A DNA stretch of 64,000 bases from the NCBI GenBank assembly GCA_017619375.1, contig JAFZSL010000031.1:62001-126000 (forward strand), given 5' to 3'. Of the stretch, positions 56,527 through 64,000 are shown piece after piece. Made by a program: the position numbers and the translations under genes. The notes under the pieces are model-generated. The model was given only the letters and a program-made list of their open reading frames with translations. It was not told the origin of the DNA and ran no database searches. The stretch's first letter is position 1. Every line of letters starts with the position of its first letter. The DNA is from Prevotella sp. (GTDB taxonomy: Bacteria; Bacteroidota; Bacteroidia; Bacteroidales; Bacteroidaceae).

Positions 56527-56679
56527 CAACGAATTATGCGGATTGCGCAAAGAGCGAACTATCAGTCATTCCTAAAATGATTGTAATAAGTTCAAACGAC
56601 ACTTTGAAGGGCAGAATAAAATGGCGGGAGCACAATCCCCACCTGCCACACTCAAGAGGATCATGAGAAAACCAAAAAT

Positions 56680-59600
56680 ATGAGAATTATGAAACAAAAA
56701 TTACGCTTTTTAATGATGACGCTGCTATGCGCAGTGGTCAGCTCGGCTTGGGGGGAGACCCAATCAGTTACAATTTCTCCTTCACAAGCACTAAACAATG
56801 GAGGTGTCTCTCCAATAACAGTTACATGCGCTAAAGGAGACGGCACATCAAACCCTGCGATCAGCAGTGGTCAATTGCGTTTGTATCAGGCTGCATCTGG
56901 AAAGACAACAGGTAATACAATTTCATTTAGTTCGGCAAAGACAATAACCTCTATTGTTTTTACTTTTGCCAATAACATGACAGCAGACAATGGAGTATTT
57001 AGTGAAGGTACATACGATTCTGCAACTTCCACATGGACGGGTTCAACCAATTCTGTTACTTTAACAGTTATAGGAAATTCTTCTAGCAAAAGAATATACA
57101 TAACGAATATGGTTGTGTATTATGATGATGGGGGCGTCATCACTGTCGCCGCCCCAACATTCTCACCTAGCCCAGGGACTTACACAGAAGCTCAAACAGT
57201 GTCGATAAGTGCCGAGGATGGTGCAACAATATACTACACAACAGATGAATCGACACCGTCTTCAAGCAACGGAACAGAGTATTCCAGTGCCATCAACATC
57301 AGCGAGACAACCACCATCAAAGCTATCGCCGTCAAGGATGGTGTTTCAAGCGACGTGGCCTCTGCCACCTACACCATTGTGGCACCATATGTTGTCGAGG
57401 ATGGCATATTCAATTTTGTGGAGTATGGTTATGGAATGACACAAGACAATAGTGGATATAACGATAATCCCACAATTCTTGAGGCTGGAAATATCACCAT
57501 TAATTTGAGTGGCGGTAGTAATTCTCGTTATTATAATAATAGTGGCTCGCTTGAGCTTCGTGTCTATAAGGCATGTACGATGAAAATATCTGCTCCTGAA
57601 GGAAAAGTTATCACAAAAGTTGAGTTTGAAACAGGCACACCTCTTTCAAGAATTCTTTATGATGGTGAACCTCTCGCTACTGCACTCCCTGAAGGAACCG
57701 TACCAACCAATGGAGCTTGGGAAGGCTGTATGAATGAAGTTACATTTACTTTCTCTAACACCGTTAATATCAGCAAAATTACCGTCACATACGGAAATGC
57801 TCCGATAATCGCCCTCGACCCAAACACCCCCAATCCCATCACCATTCCTTATACAGGTACTGTTAGTTCGGAAGACAACAGAGTCTACATCATAGATAGA
57901 GGGGTTGCAGATATCGGCATACAGTTCTACGACGCAGACCAAACGACACCGTTGCAATCAGCCCCATCTTGGTTTGTTTCTGAAATAGACACCCACAGCA
58001 ACGTTTTGTATTCCATTGGCGAGAATACAGGCGAGGAGCGCACCGTCTATTTTAAAGTATGGGGAGCTGAAACACCCAATGCTACTGAGAATGACAGAAT
58101 CTACACAGACTTGGTTACAATCACCCAAGAGGCGGCTCCCATCACCATAGCAGAGGCACGTGCACAGGAAGTTGGCGACGTCGTTTTCACAAAGGGTGTG
58201 GTAACCAGCATCAGTGGCACAAACAATAAAACTGTTTACATTCAGGATGCAACTGCTGCCATTTGTGTTTATGGTTCCATTTCCACAGATTTAACTATTG
58301 GCGATGAAATAACTGTTTCAGGAACTCTGAAAAACTATAATGGACTGTTGGAAATCACTTCTCCCACTTGCAACGTAGTCTCTAATGACAACGAGGTAGA
58401 ACCTACATTGATGACCATTTCCGAAATCAATGCCAGCACCAACCAAGGCTGGTTGGTCAAGATTGAAAATGCTACAGTCTCAACTATCATCGGCAAGGAT
58501 GTAACCATCTCACAAGGGGAAAACAGCATCGTAGTTCGTTTCAACGACACTGCCGATATCACATTCGCCGTGAACGACATCATCAACCTCACTGGCAATA
58601 TCGGCTGCTACAATATCACACAGATAGCCAACCCGACAAATGTTGAAATCCAAGAAGGTGACAAATACTACGTGGCAGGCACCTGGACCAGCTGGGCAAC
58701 CAATATGATTGAGATGACCAAGAACTCAGAAGGCAAATACATCCTGACTGGCCAACAGTTGGCAGCAGAGGTAGAGTTCAAGATAGTCAAGGTAGCAGGA
58801 GAGTCATCCACATGGTACGGTGGACAGGCAGATGGCGATCAATATTGGCTTACAGCAGACAATCATACAGACATTCAGTTGGTTAATGGTGCAAACTTCT
58901 ATATGCCCATCGCAGGCACATGGACCTTCACCGTGGATCCGAACAATGGAAGCCCGAAACTCACCGTTGAAGGCAGCTGGCCAGAGCCAGACTACTTCTT
59001 GGTAGGTACTTTCAACAACTGGACAACAAGCGATGATTACAAGTTGACCAAAGACGAGACGACAGGCAAATATACCATTTCTGCGGCCATAGCTCAAGGA
59101 GAAACGTTCAAGATTATAGACAGCGATGGCATATGGTATGGAGCCGTCAGCAATGGTGACTTCTATGTGGAGGCAAACTTTGTCGGCACAGAGCTCTCCT
59201 TGGCTTCACCTGGTAACAACTACTATATGAACCTTTCGAATACTGCAAATTGGAGTATTGTATTCGACCCGGCCAATATGCAACTTGTCCTCAGCAATTA
59301 TGTCTTGCCCGATCCGAACGCCTCGTATGTCTATCAAAAGGTGACAAAAACTGAAGACTTGACCTCTGGCAAATACCTGATCGTGTACGAGGATGCCAGC
59401 GTGGCATTTGACGGAAGTTTGACAACATTGGATGCCGGAAACAACACCCAAGACGTGGTCATTACGGTCTTCGACAAGATATATATGAAAGATGCCATCT
59501 ATTTCAACATCGACCCAACAGCTGGCACCATCCAAAGCGCATCGGGAAAATATATTGGTGTTTCATCGAATAGCAACGGGTTGAAAACATCTGACGACCC

Positions 59601-60435
59601 AGAAGCTTACACAAATAGTTTTGCTATTGACGAAGATGGCAACGCTGTCATATCAGCAGTATTTAATGGAAGTACAATGACTTTGCTCTTTAACAAAAGT
59701 ACAGGTGACGGCAACTTCCGCTTCCGTTACTACAAGGCCATAAATAATACTAATGTTCCCATCCAACTCTACAAGCAAGTGGTAGAAGAGCCTTACACGG
59801 TCACCATTCAATCTCAGGCCACAGATGGTACAGATTATTATGCCACCATGGCCGACATTGGTGCAGGATATTTCGAGGTGCCAGAGGGCGTGGAAGTAAA
59901 GACAGTGAATGTCATCAATGGCAAGCTGAACTATCCTACCACCTTCACCAAGGGTGATGTGATTACCGGCCAAGGTGCATACCTCGTTGTAGCTTCAGCC
60001 GCCGAATCGTACACCTTCCCCACGGTATTGGAAGGAACAACGACCTTGCCTGACAACGACCTCAAGAGTAGTGGCAAAGGTAATCTCAGCGCAACCGCCA
60101 TGGCAGCCGCAAACGACGGCAACTTCAAGTTCTACAAGTTGTCCTTGCGCAATGGCAAGATTGGTTTCTATTGGGGTGCTGCTGATGGTGCCGCATTCGA
60201 GTACACCAAGAAGCAACAGGCTTATCTCGTGGTGGCACAGCCAGAGACAGGTAATTCCGAGTTAGCATCCGCATACTTCTTCGATGGTGATGCCACGGGC
60301 ATCTACAGCGTGAACGCTGAGATCGAGGATACGGAAGCCGAGGGCGTCTATAGCCTCTCCGGCGTTCGTATGGACGGCAAGGCTCTACCCAAGGGCGTCT
60401 ATATCGTGAATGGTAAAAAGAAGGTCATCAAATAA
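56680..60435 (+). CDS. large multidomain secreted protein (CHB_HEX_C, OB-like and SusE/F-like repeats, C-terminal sorting-like module)
   Basis: The 1251-residue protein has a signal peptide (MKQKLRFLMMTLLCAVVSSAWG; the start may be 56689). A chitobiase C-terminal-like domain spans ~157-234 (APTFSPSPGTYTEAQTVSIS, then TIYYTTDESTPSS). An OB-fold-like DUF5689-type region spans ~487-650 (GVVTSISGTNNKTVYIQD). Two SusE/F-type starch-binding-like repeats follow at ~662-765 and ~770-870 (YYVAGTWTSW, YFLVGTFNNW). Further beta domains lead to a C-terminal module GVYSLSGVRMDGKALPKGVY. It is likely a surface glycan-binding protein. The base composition is more A+T-rich than neighbours at the 5' end. The peptide gene at 60457 follows by 21 bp. 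Confidence 0.75.
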   Translation: MRIMKQKLRFLMMTLLCAVVSSAWGETQSVTISPSQALNNGGVSPITVTCAKGDGTSNPAISSGQLRLYQAASGKTTGNTISFSSAKTITSIVFTFANNMTADNGVFSEGTYDSATSTWTGSTNSVTLTVIGNSSSKRIYITNMVVYYDDGGVITVAAPTFSPSPGTYTEAQTVSISAEDGATIYYTTDESTPSSSNGTEYSSAINISETTTIKAIAVKDGVSSDVASATYTIVAPYVVEDGIFNFVEYGYGMTQDNSGYNDNPTILEAGNITINLSGGSNSRYYNNSGSLELRVYKACTMKISAPEGKVITKVEFETGTPLSRILYDGEPLATALPEGTVPTNGAWEGCMNEVTFTFSNTVNISKITVTYGNAPIIALDPNTPNPITIPYTGTVSSEDNRVYIIDRGVADIGIQFYDADQTTPLQSAPSWFVSEIDTHSNVLYSIGENTGEERTVYFKVWGAETPNATENDRIYTDLVTITQEAAPITIAEARAQEVGDVVFTKGVVTSISGTNNKTVYIQDATAAICVYGSISTDLTIGDEITVSGTLKNYNGLLEITSPTCNVVSNDNEVEPTLMTISEINASTNQGWLVKIENATVSTIIGKDVTISQGENSIVVRFNDTADITFAVNDIINLTGNIGCYNITQIANPTNVEIQEGDKYYVAGTWTSWATNMIEMTKNSEGKYILTGQQLAAEVEFKIVKVAGESSTWYGGQADGDQYWLTADNHTDIQLVNGANFYMPIAGTWTFTVDPNNGSPKLTVEGSWPEPDYFLVGTFNNWTTSDDYKLTKDETTGKYTISAAIAQGETFKIIDSDGIWYGAVSNGDFYVEANFVGTELSLASPGNNYYMNLSNTANWSIVFDPANMQLVLSNYVLPDPNASYVYQKVTKTEDLTSGKYLIVYEDASVAFDGSLTTLDAGNNTQDVVITVFDKIYMKDAIYFNIDPTAGTIQSASGKYIGVSSNSNGLKTSDDPEAYTNSFAIDEDGNAVISAVFNGSTMTLLFNKSTGDGNFRFRYYKAINNTNVPIQLYKQVVEEPYTVTIQSQATDGTDYYATMADIGAGYFEVPEGVEVKTVNVINGKLNYPTTFTKGDVITGQGAYLVVASAAESYTFPTVLEGTTTLPDNDLKSSGKGNLSATAMAAANDGNFKFYKLSLRNGKIGFYWGAADGAAFEYTKKQQAYLVVAQPETGNSELASAYFFDGDATGIYSVNAEIEDTEAEGVYSLSGVRMDGKALPKGVYIVNGKKKVIK

Positions 60436-60440
60436 AGAGA

Positions 60441-60446
60441 AGGAGG
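60441..60446 (+). promoter_or_regulatory. strong Shine-Dalgarno site AGGAGG
   Basis: A perfect AGGAGG lies 10 bp before the ATG at 60457. Most genes in this window lack one, so it suggests strong, independent translation of the peptide. Confidence 0.7.
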
Positions 60447-60456
60447 AAAGAAGAAT

Positions 60457-60627
60457 ATGAAAAAGTATGTTTGCCCCGTGACAGAAATCATTGCGCTCTC
60501 TGCCGAGCCTATCATGGATCTCGGCTACAGCGAAGGCCAAGGAGAAGGAGAGTTTGGCAACCGCAATACGTTCGAGGAGGACGTGAGTGCAGAATACAAC
60601 AATTCCAAGTCACTCTGGGATGACTAA
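60457..60627 (+). CDS. 56-residue peptide gene with conserved-looking N-terminal segment
   Basis: The peptide begins MKKYVCPVTEIIALSAEPIM and continues with a Gly/Glu-rich stretch (DLGYSEGQGEGEFGN) and an acidic Asn/Ser tail ending KSLWDD. It has 56 residues. The N-terminus is short, basic and mildly hydrophobic, not a full signal peptide; the rest is strongly acidic. I recall similar short peptides (MKK-Y-x-P-x-T/S-E-x...) in Bacteroidales, but no function is established to my knowledge. It is tightly linked to the large secreted gene (21 bp) with its own strong ribosome-binding site and is followed by a strong hairpin at 60651-60683. Codon phase is consistent throughout. Confidence 0.7.
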   Translation: MKKYVCPVTEIIALSAEPIMDLGYSEGQGEGEFGNRNTFEEDVSAEYNNSKSLWDD

Positions 60628-60650
60628 CACCCTACGCGGGATATGATAAG

Positions 60651-60683
60651 ACGGCGGCCGTGGTTCCTTACCACGGCCGTCGT
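60651..60683 (+). terminator. strong hairpin after the peptide gene
   Basis: ACGGCGGCCGTGGT (60651-60664) pairs with ACCACGGCCGTCGT (60670-60683) with one mismatch over 14 bp and a TCCTT loop. The T-tract is poor (CGTTATGA), so it may stop transcription or protect the 3' end. Confidence 0.65.
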
Positions 60684-60732
60684 TATGAATGGTGCGGCTG
60701 TAGGGAGTGACACATAATACCAACTTGTCAAA

Positions 60733-60773
60733 GACCCCACCCCTGCCCCTCCTCGAGGGGAGGGGATATGCGC
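60733..60773. repeat. GC-rich intergenic element (copy 1)
   Basis: ACCCCACCCCTGCCCCTCC, then TCGAGGGGAGGGGATATGCGCA. The same ends recur at 61350-61420. The 60684-61552 stretch is gene-free and consists of repeats. Confidence 0.6.
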
Positions 60774-60868
60774 AAGGCTGTATCTGTCTAAACGACAATA
60801 AATTAAAAAACGCTTCGCTTAAGAAAAGAAATAAAAAGTTTGAAAAATACTTGTTGATAAAGAAAAAA

Positions 60869-60886
60869 ACGCAAGCGTTTCACAAA
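60869..60886. repeat. AACGCAA-CGTTTCACAA element (copy 2)
   Basis: AACGCAAGCGTTTCACAA, one mismatch from 52483-52500. AACGC and GCGTT form a 5-bp inverted repeat around AA. Confidence 0.5.
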
Positions 60887-61052
60887 AAGGAAGAAAAAAA
60901 AGGTGCGAACAAAAGTTGCCCTGTACTGATTTTGGTTGACAGTTTTGTTTGTCAAAAACTAAGTTGGTTTACACTTCAACTTGACCGTGTGTTCACCTTT
61001 TTCACCCTTTTTTGAGAGTGCCTTGGCACTTTTTCCATCTTCATTTTTGGAT

Positions 61053-61114
61053 AAATCGCTCTCGCTCGGCAAACTGAAAACAAGCTTTCGTCTGCTCTCG
61101 CTTAATCGCGATTT
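61053..61114. repeat. 62-bp stem-loop unit A of a tandem pair
   Basis: It begins AAATCGC and ends GCGATTT (perfect inverted ends), with an interior CTCGCTCGGC...GTCTGCTCTCGCTTAATC shared with unit B. The unit looks like a REP/REPIN-type element. Confidence 0.65.
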
Positions 61115-61126
61115 TGAGCTACTCTC

Positions 61127-61189
61127 AAAGTTGCTCACGCTCGGCAGAATTCAAGCAAGCTTGGTCTGCTCTCGCTTAATCGCAACTTT
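61127..61189. repeat. 63-bp stem-loop unit B of the tandem pair
   Basis: It begins AAAGTTGC and ends GCAACTTT, again perfectly complementary. The end arms differ from unit A but keep pairing, a compensatory pattern. The interior (ACGCTCGGC...GTCTGCTCTCGCTTAATC) matches unit A. Confidence 0.65.
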
Positions 61190-61297
61190 CCTCCTTTTTA
61201 TATCTTTTTCCTCCTTTTTTAATCTTCTTCTTTTATTGCTATCATTAACATCTTGTGAATCAAAGGTATAAGAGATGTGTATAAAGGATTAGCATTC

Positions 61298-61315
61298 AAG
61301 GGGAGGGGCAGGGTT
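61298..61315. repeat. GC-rich intergenic element, partial inverted copy (copy 2)
   Basis: AAGGGGAGGGGCAGGGTT is the reverse complement of the CCCTGCCCCTCC part of copy 1. Confidence 0.4.
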
Positions 61316-61349
61316 AGAGTCTGTAACTTATTGATTTCCAAATATGATT

Positions 61350-61420
61350 CACCCCACCCCCTTCCCCTTTCGGGCGGGCACAAGACCCGCCCCTACTGGG
61401 GGGGGAGGGGAGATGCGCAC
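61350..61420. repeat. GC-rich intergenic element with an inserted hairpin (copy 3)
   Basis: It starts ACCCCACCCCCTTCCCC as copy 1 does and ends GGGGAGATGCGCA like copy 1, but is split by an inserted inverted repeat GGGCGGG...CCCGCCC. The region 61421-61552 shows two AAGTGGGG direct repeats and nothing else. Confidence 0.55.
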
Positions 61421-61552
61421 CACTTTTTGCACTCAGCATCATAAGTGGGGACACCCGGCATTCTAAGTGGGGTGCATGATGCAAAACGGGGTGACTGTGG
61501 GACTATGTTTGACACATATCCGTTCCCTAAGGAAAAATCTTTTTGGGAAAGG

Positions 61553-61582
61553 CTTGCAATTGGCGTTTTTTTGCTACTTTTG
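61553..61582 (+). promoter_or_regulatory. promoter of pyrH
   Basis: CTTG at 61553-61556, 18 bp, TACTTTTG at 61575-61582, with an ~80-nt leader to the ATG. Confidence 0.5.
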
Positions 61583-61669
61583 CAAAAAGAAAAACATCAA
61601 ATATCCATTCAACGTTTATTTACCACGAATAAATCATAACTATTTTTATAACCACAAAAATCAAATCTT

Positions 61670-62380
61670 ATGGCACGATTCAAGAGAATATTGTTGAAGC
61701 TCAGCGGCGAGAGCCTCATGGGTAAACAGGGATACGGCATCGACCCGGAACGTTTGGCCGACTATGCACGGCAAGTGAAGGAAATCCATGACATGGGTGT
61801 TCAAATAGGCATCGTCATCGGCGGCGGCAACATCTTCCGTGGTTTGTCAGGCGCGACGAAGGGTTTCGACCGCGTGAAGGGCGACCAGATGGGTATGCTC
61901 GCCACGGCAATCAATTCCCTGGCACTCTCCTCAGCTCTCACCACAGAGGGCGTGGCCAACAAGGTGTTGACCGCCATCCGCATGGAACCCATCGGTGAGT
62001 TCTACTCCAAATGGAAGGCCATTGAAGAGATGGAGGCCGGAAAGGTGTGTATCTTCTCCGGTGGAACGGGACAACCTTACTTCACCACCGACACGGGTTC
62101 TTCGCTGCGCGGCGTGGAAATCGAAGCCGACGTGATGCTCAAGGGCACGAGGGTGGATGGCATCTACACCGCCGACCCGGAAAAAGACCCGACCGCAGTG
62201 AAGTTCGATGACATCACTTACGACGAGATCCTCGAGCGCGGTCTTAAGATCATGGACCTCTCCGCCGTCGTCATGTGCAACGACAACAACCTCCCCATCT
62301 ATGTCTTCAACATGGATGTCGTGGGCAACCTCAAGAAAGTCATCGAGGGCGAACCCATCGGAACGTATGTGCACAGCTAA
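61670..62380 (+). CDS. pyrH: UMP kinase
   Basis: It phosphorylates UMP to UDP in pyrimidine nucleotide synthesis, as a homohexamer of the amino acid kinase fold. At 236 residues it matches the family. It has RILLKLSGESLMG at the start, GIVIGGGNIFRGLSG near residue 47, DQMGMLATAINSLALSSAL near 66 and FSGGTGQPYFTTDTGSSLRG near 128, ending VIEGEPIGTYVHS. It appears to be transcribed alone, with a strong hairpin at 62522-62553 between it and the convergent gene. Confidence 0.96.
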   Translation: MARFKRILLKLSGESLMGKQGYGIDPERLADYARQVKEIHDMGVQIGIVIGGGNIFRGLSGATKGFDRVKGDQMGMLATAINSLALSSALTTEGVANKVLTAIRMEPIGEFYSKWKAIEEMEAGKVCIFSGGTGQPYFTTDTGSSLRGVEIEADVMLKGTRVDGIYTADPEKDPTAVKFDDITYDEILERGLKIMDLSAVVMCNDNNLPIYVFNMDVVGNLKKVIEGEPIGTYVHS

Positions 62381-62521
62381 CAAGTTTTTTATCACGAATA
62401 CCGAAGGTATCGCGAGCGAAAGCGAGAACGAAGTGGCAATTAGAGAAATACATGCGCAGCTGACGAGAATGTTCAGGCGGAAACGCGACAAGGATGTTAA
62501 GAAGTCGACAAAGATTACAAA

Positions 62522-62553
62522 CAAGGGGGTGTGCCGAAAAGCACACCCCCTTG
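62522..62553. terminator. hairpin between convergent pyrH and lipid-binding lipoprotein gene
   Basis: A perfect 13-bp stem (core AAGGGGGTGTGC / GCACACCCCCTT) with loop CGAAAA. It sits between two convergent genes; neither side has a long T-run. Confidence 0.75.
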
Positions 62554-62579
62554 AAATATGGTTCTGATTCTGTTATGTA

Positions 62580-63161
62580 TCAGTCGTTCTCTACGAGGCC
62601 GGAGTAGCGGATGCCGCTGACCTTGTACTTGGCATAGCCGTCATCGGGATACCATGGGTCGTTGGTGTACTTCACATAGAAGACGATGGAGTCGGCCGGT
62701 GAACCGTTGTTCTGTCTTCCCGCACCCTTGAGGATCTTTCCCTGCTCGACAGTGATGCCATAGACATCAGACTTGTAACTGTTGAGGGCAGCGTGGTTCT
62801 CTGCATTGCTGGAAGAGAAGGTAAGAGCATTCTGGTCGATGTTCACCACACTCTTGATGGCATAGTTGGGATAGGCTTTGTTGCCATAAGTTGAAGCCAC
62901 ATCGAATGCCCCGAGGTCATCAATCCACATTTGTGTAGGCGAATTGCTTGCAGTGTTGTAGGTAAGGAAGAGCACTCTTCCCACACCAAAGTAATCTTCT
63001 CCACCACTGATGGGATTACCGCTGTCATCCACGGCATCGATGGTGACATACCATTGTCCAGCCATGCTCTCTGTAGCGGTGCCTCCAATGTCTTCTTTGT
63101 CGCAAGAGGTAATTGTCAAGCCAAGCAACAATGTTGCTGCAAAATATAATATTTTCTTCAT
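62580..63161 (-). CDS. BT_2262-like lipid-binding lipoprotein
   Basis: The 193-residue lipoprotein has a lipobox in MKKILYFAATLLLGLTITSCDK. The mature part (AGQWYVTIDAVDDSGNP, then RVLFLTYNTASNSPTQMWIDDLG, then DSIVFYVKYTNDPWYPDDGYAKYKVSGIRYSG) matches the calycin-like lipid-binding family found beside SusCD-type genes in Bacteroidota. It is the last gene of the minus-strand unit, after the DUF5012 gene (17 bp). Its ligand is not known. Confidence 0.8.
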   Translation of the reverse strand: MKKILYFAATLLLGLTITSCDKEDIGGTATESMAGQWYVTIDAVDDSGNPISGGEDYFGVGRVLFLTYNTASNSPTQMWIDDLGAFDVASTYGNKAYPNYAIKSVVNIDQNALTFSSSNAENHAALNSYKSDVYGITVEQGKILKGAGRQNNGSPADSIVFYVKYTNDPWYPDDGYAKYKVSGIRYSGLVEND

Positions 63162-63178
63162 ATCGTATCGTTGCTAAG

Positions 63179-63868
63179 TTATTTTGTCAATGTTACATAG
63201 AACGGAGCACCGAAGTCCATCACAAAAGTGATGGTGCCTGTTGCGGGGTCGTATTTGCCATCTATGCTCTCCATGGGGTCTTCCCAATACCAGTAGCCTT
63301 GATCCACCACCTCGATGGTGTTGTCGGCATTGAGTTTGAGAGTGGCGTCAAGGAAGAAGTCATAGCCATAGGCATCATAACCGGGATAACGTCCGTAGCT
63401 GTAGAAGCCACCTGCGAGGTCGTTGATGGAATAAGTGCCGTCGCCATTGTCAGTGATGCGTATGGGAGCATTGAAATAATGCCTGGATCCATACTGGCTT
63501 TCACCGAAATATGTGCTGGCGAAGTTGTTCCTATCAACCACGGCCACCTTGCGTGAAGCAGAAGCGGAGAAACCATCAGGGTTGACCACGCTGTAGTTGA
63601 GTGTATAGAAACCAAGTTTGTTGGTATCTACGGTGCCAGAGGTGACAATCATGTCAGACACGTCCTCACCACCCATGGTAGCCGTACATCCCGGGTCTGC
63701 GAAAGCACTTCCCAACTGCGTTGTCATATTTTGGGCACCGTTGAGTTCCAAAATGGCATAATAGGTGATACGGCTCTTGCCTTCCGACTCATCATCATCA
63801 CTGCAACTGGTGAACACAGTCGGTGTTGCCAGTGCGAGCAAAGCTGCAAATAATATATTCTTTTTCAT
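63179..63868 (-). CDS. DUF5012-type immunoglobulin-like lipoprotein
   Basis: A ~229-residue lipoprotein: MKKNILFAALLALATPTVFTSC with lipobox FTSC. An immunoglobulin-like domain follows: YYAILELNGAQNMTTQLGSAFADPGCTATMGGEDVSD, then GFYTLNYSVVNPDGFSASASRKVAVVDR, the DUF5011/5012-type pattern. A Gly/Tyr-rich C-terminal domain follows. It probably sits on the cell surface next to the SusD-like protein. The start at 63868 gives the best signal; an ATG at 63877 is possible. Confidence 0.8.
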   Translation of the reverse strand: MKKNILFAALLALATPTVFTSCSDDDESEGKSRITYYAILELNGAQNMTTQLGSAFADPGCTATMGGEDVSDMIVTSGTVDTNKLGFYTLNYSVVNPDGFSASASRKVAVVDRNNFASTYFGESQYGSRHYFNAPIRITDNGDGTYSINDLAGGFYSYGRYPGYDAYGYDFFLDATLKLNADNTIEVVDQGYWYWEDPMESIDGKYDPATGTITFVMDFGAPFYVTLTK

Positions 63869-63892
63869 TTTATTCATCTTTTAGGTAATGAT

Positions 63893-64000
63893 CATTGTTG
63901 TGCCCAGAAGATAGGTTTCAGATAGTCGGCATTCTCGAATACAGGCGCGTTGCCGTTGCTCGACGTAGAAGAGGAAGCGTAAGGCCAACGCTCGATGACG
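63893..64000 (-). CDS. SusD/RagB-family lipoprotein, C-terminal end (partial)
   Basis: On the minus strand the last 35 codons read ERWPYASSSTSSNGNAPVFE, then NADYLKPIFWAQQ and stop. The ending LKPIFWAQQ with ERWPYAS is typical of SusD-like C-termini. The rest and the usual SusC partner lie outside the window. SusD proteins bind glycans at the outer membrane. It heads the unit visible here, with the DUF5012 and lipid-binding genes downstream. Confidence 0.75.

Noticed and set aside
60936-60955. TTGACA - 8 bp - TGTCAA inverted repeat
   Set aside because: Single copy in A+T-rich repeat DNA, no neighbouring regulator; could be chance.
60707-61015. A 102-codon open frame on the plus strand
   Set aside because: It runs through the GC-rich repeat, the AACGC element and low-complexity A-rich DNA; no start signal or domain.
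62208-62567. Open frame overlapping the pyrH 3' end (119 codons)
   Set aside because: Shadow frame of pyrH that reads on into the intergenic hairpin.

Overview
The window looks like chromosomal DNA of a member of the Bacteroidota, most likely order Bacteroidales and close to Prevotella. Promoters repeatedly read TTTG or ATTG, then 19-20 bp, then TAnnTTTG. Most starts lack a Shine-Dalgarno sequence. There is a SusD-like lipoprotein with its accessory lipoproteins, a C10 (streptopain-type) peptidase, an ATP synthase operon in the Bacteroidota order with a subunit a that carries a periplasmic N-terminal domain, class III fructose-bisphosphatase, MutS2, D-lactate dehydrogenase and butyrate kinase. 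The genus is inference; no 16S rRNA gene is present.

Layout. 1-4960 (+): the end of a duplicated ABC ATPase, a small secreted protein, a glycosyltransferase-like protein with an unfamiliar C-terminal half, and class III FBPase. 5060-9008 (-): a large secreted toroid-like protein, a tyrosine phosphatase and a secreted SH3 protein. 9157-13607 (+): an NAGPA-like protein, a CDF cation exporter and MutS2. 13733-16985 (-): an outer-membrane beta-barrel-like protein and a lipoprotein. 17154-24946 (-): the F1Fo ATP synthase operon atpD-C-(2 membrane genes)-B-E-F-H-A-G with a plausible promoter and terminator. 24999-29720 (-): pfkA, nhaD, an RluA-type pseudouridine synthase, and tetR-fabG. 29810-30061 (-): the 4.5S SRP RNA gene directly followed by tRNA-Thr(UGU), from one promoter. 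30100-40952 (-): a decayed coding relic, C10 peptidase, Ca2+ P-type ATPase, butyrate kinase, xseA and an S8 protease. 41210-45133 (+): MATE exporter, cytidylate kinase-like protein, phosphoesterase, FdtA-like cupin and FemAB/GNAT-like protein, closely spaced. 45193-46856 (-): nitroreductase and D-LDH. 47090-54017 (+): S9 peptidase, carboxylesterase, Fe-S aldo/keto reductase, a tiny secreted protein and M18 aminopeptidase. 54058-56274 (-): a protein kinase with Sel1 repeats and an FHA-like domain. 56680-60627 (+): a 1251-residue multidomain secreted protein followed by a 56-residue peptide gene with an unusually strong ribosome-binding site. 60628-61552: repeat-rich, gene-free DNA. Then pyrH (+), and (-) the 3' part of a SusCD-type locus.

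Most of the content is housekeeping: gluconeogenesis and glycolysis (fbp, pfkA), fermentation (ldhA, buk), energy coupling (atp operon, nhaD, Ca2+ ATPase), repair (mutS2, xseA), fatty acid synthesis (fabG), protein targeting (SRP RNA), pyrimidine supply (pyrH) and peptide breakdown (S8, S9, C10, M18). The least explained parts are the peptide gene at 60457-60627, the stem-loop repeat units at 61053-61189, the four-copy motif at 52357-52466, the relic at 30100-30413, the glycosyltransferase fusion at 1584-2942 and the kinase-Sel1-FHA protein. Function calls rest on motifs read by eye; no database search was possible.
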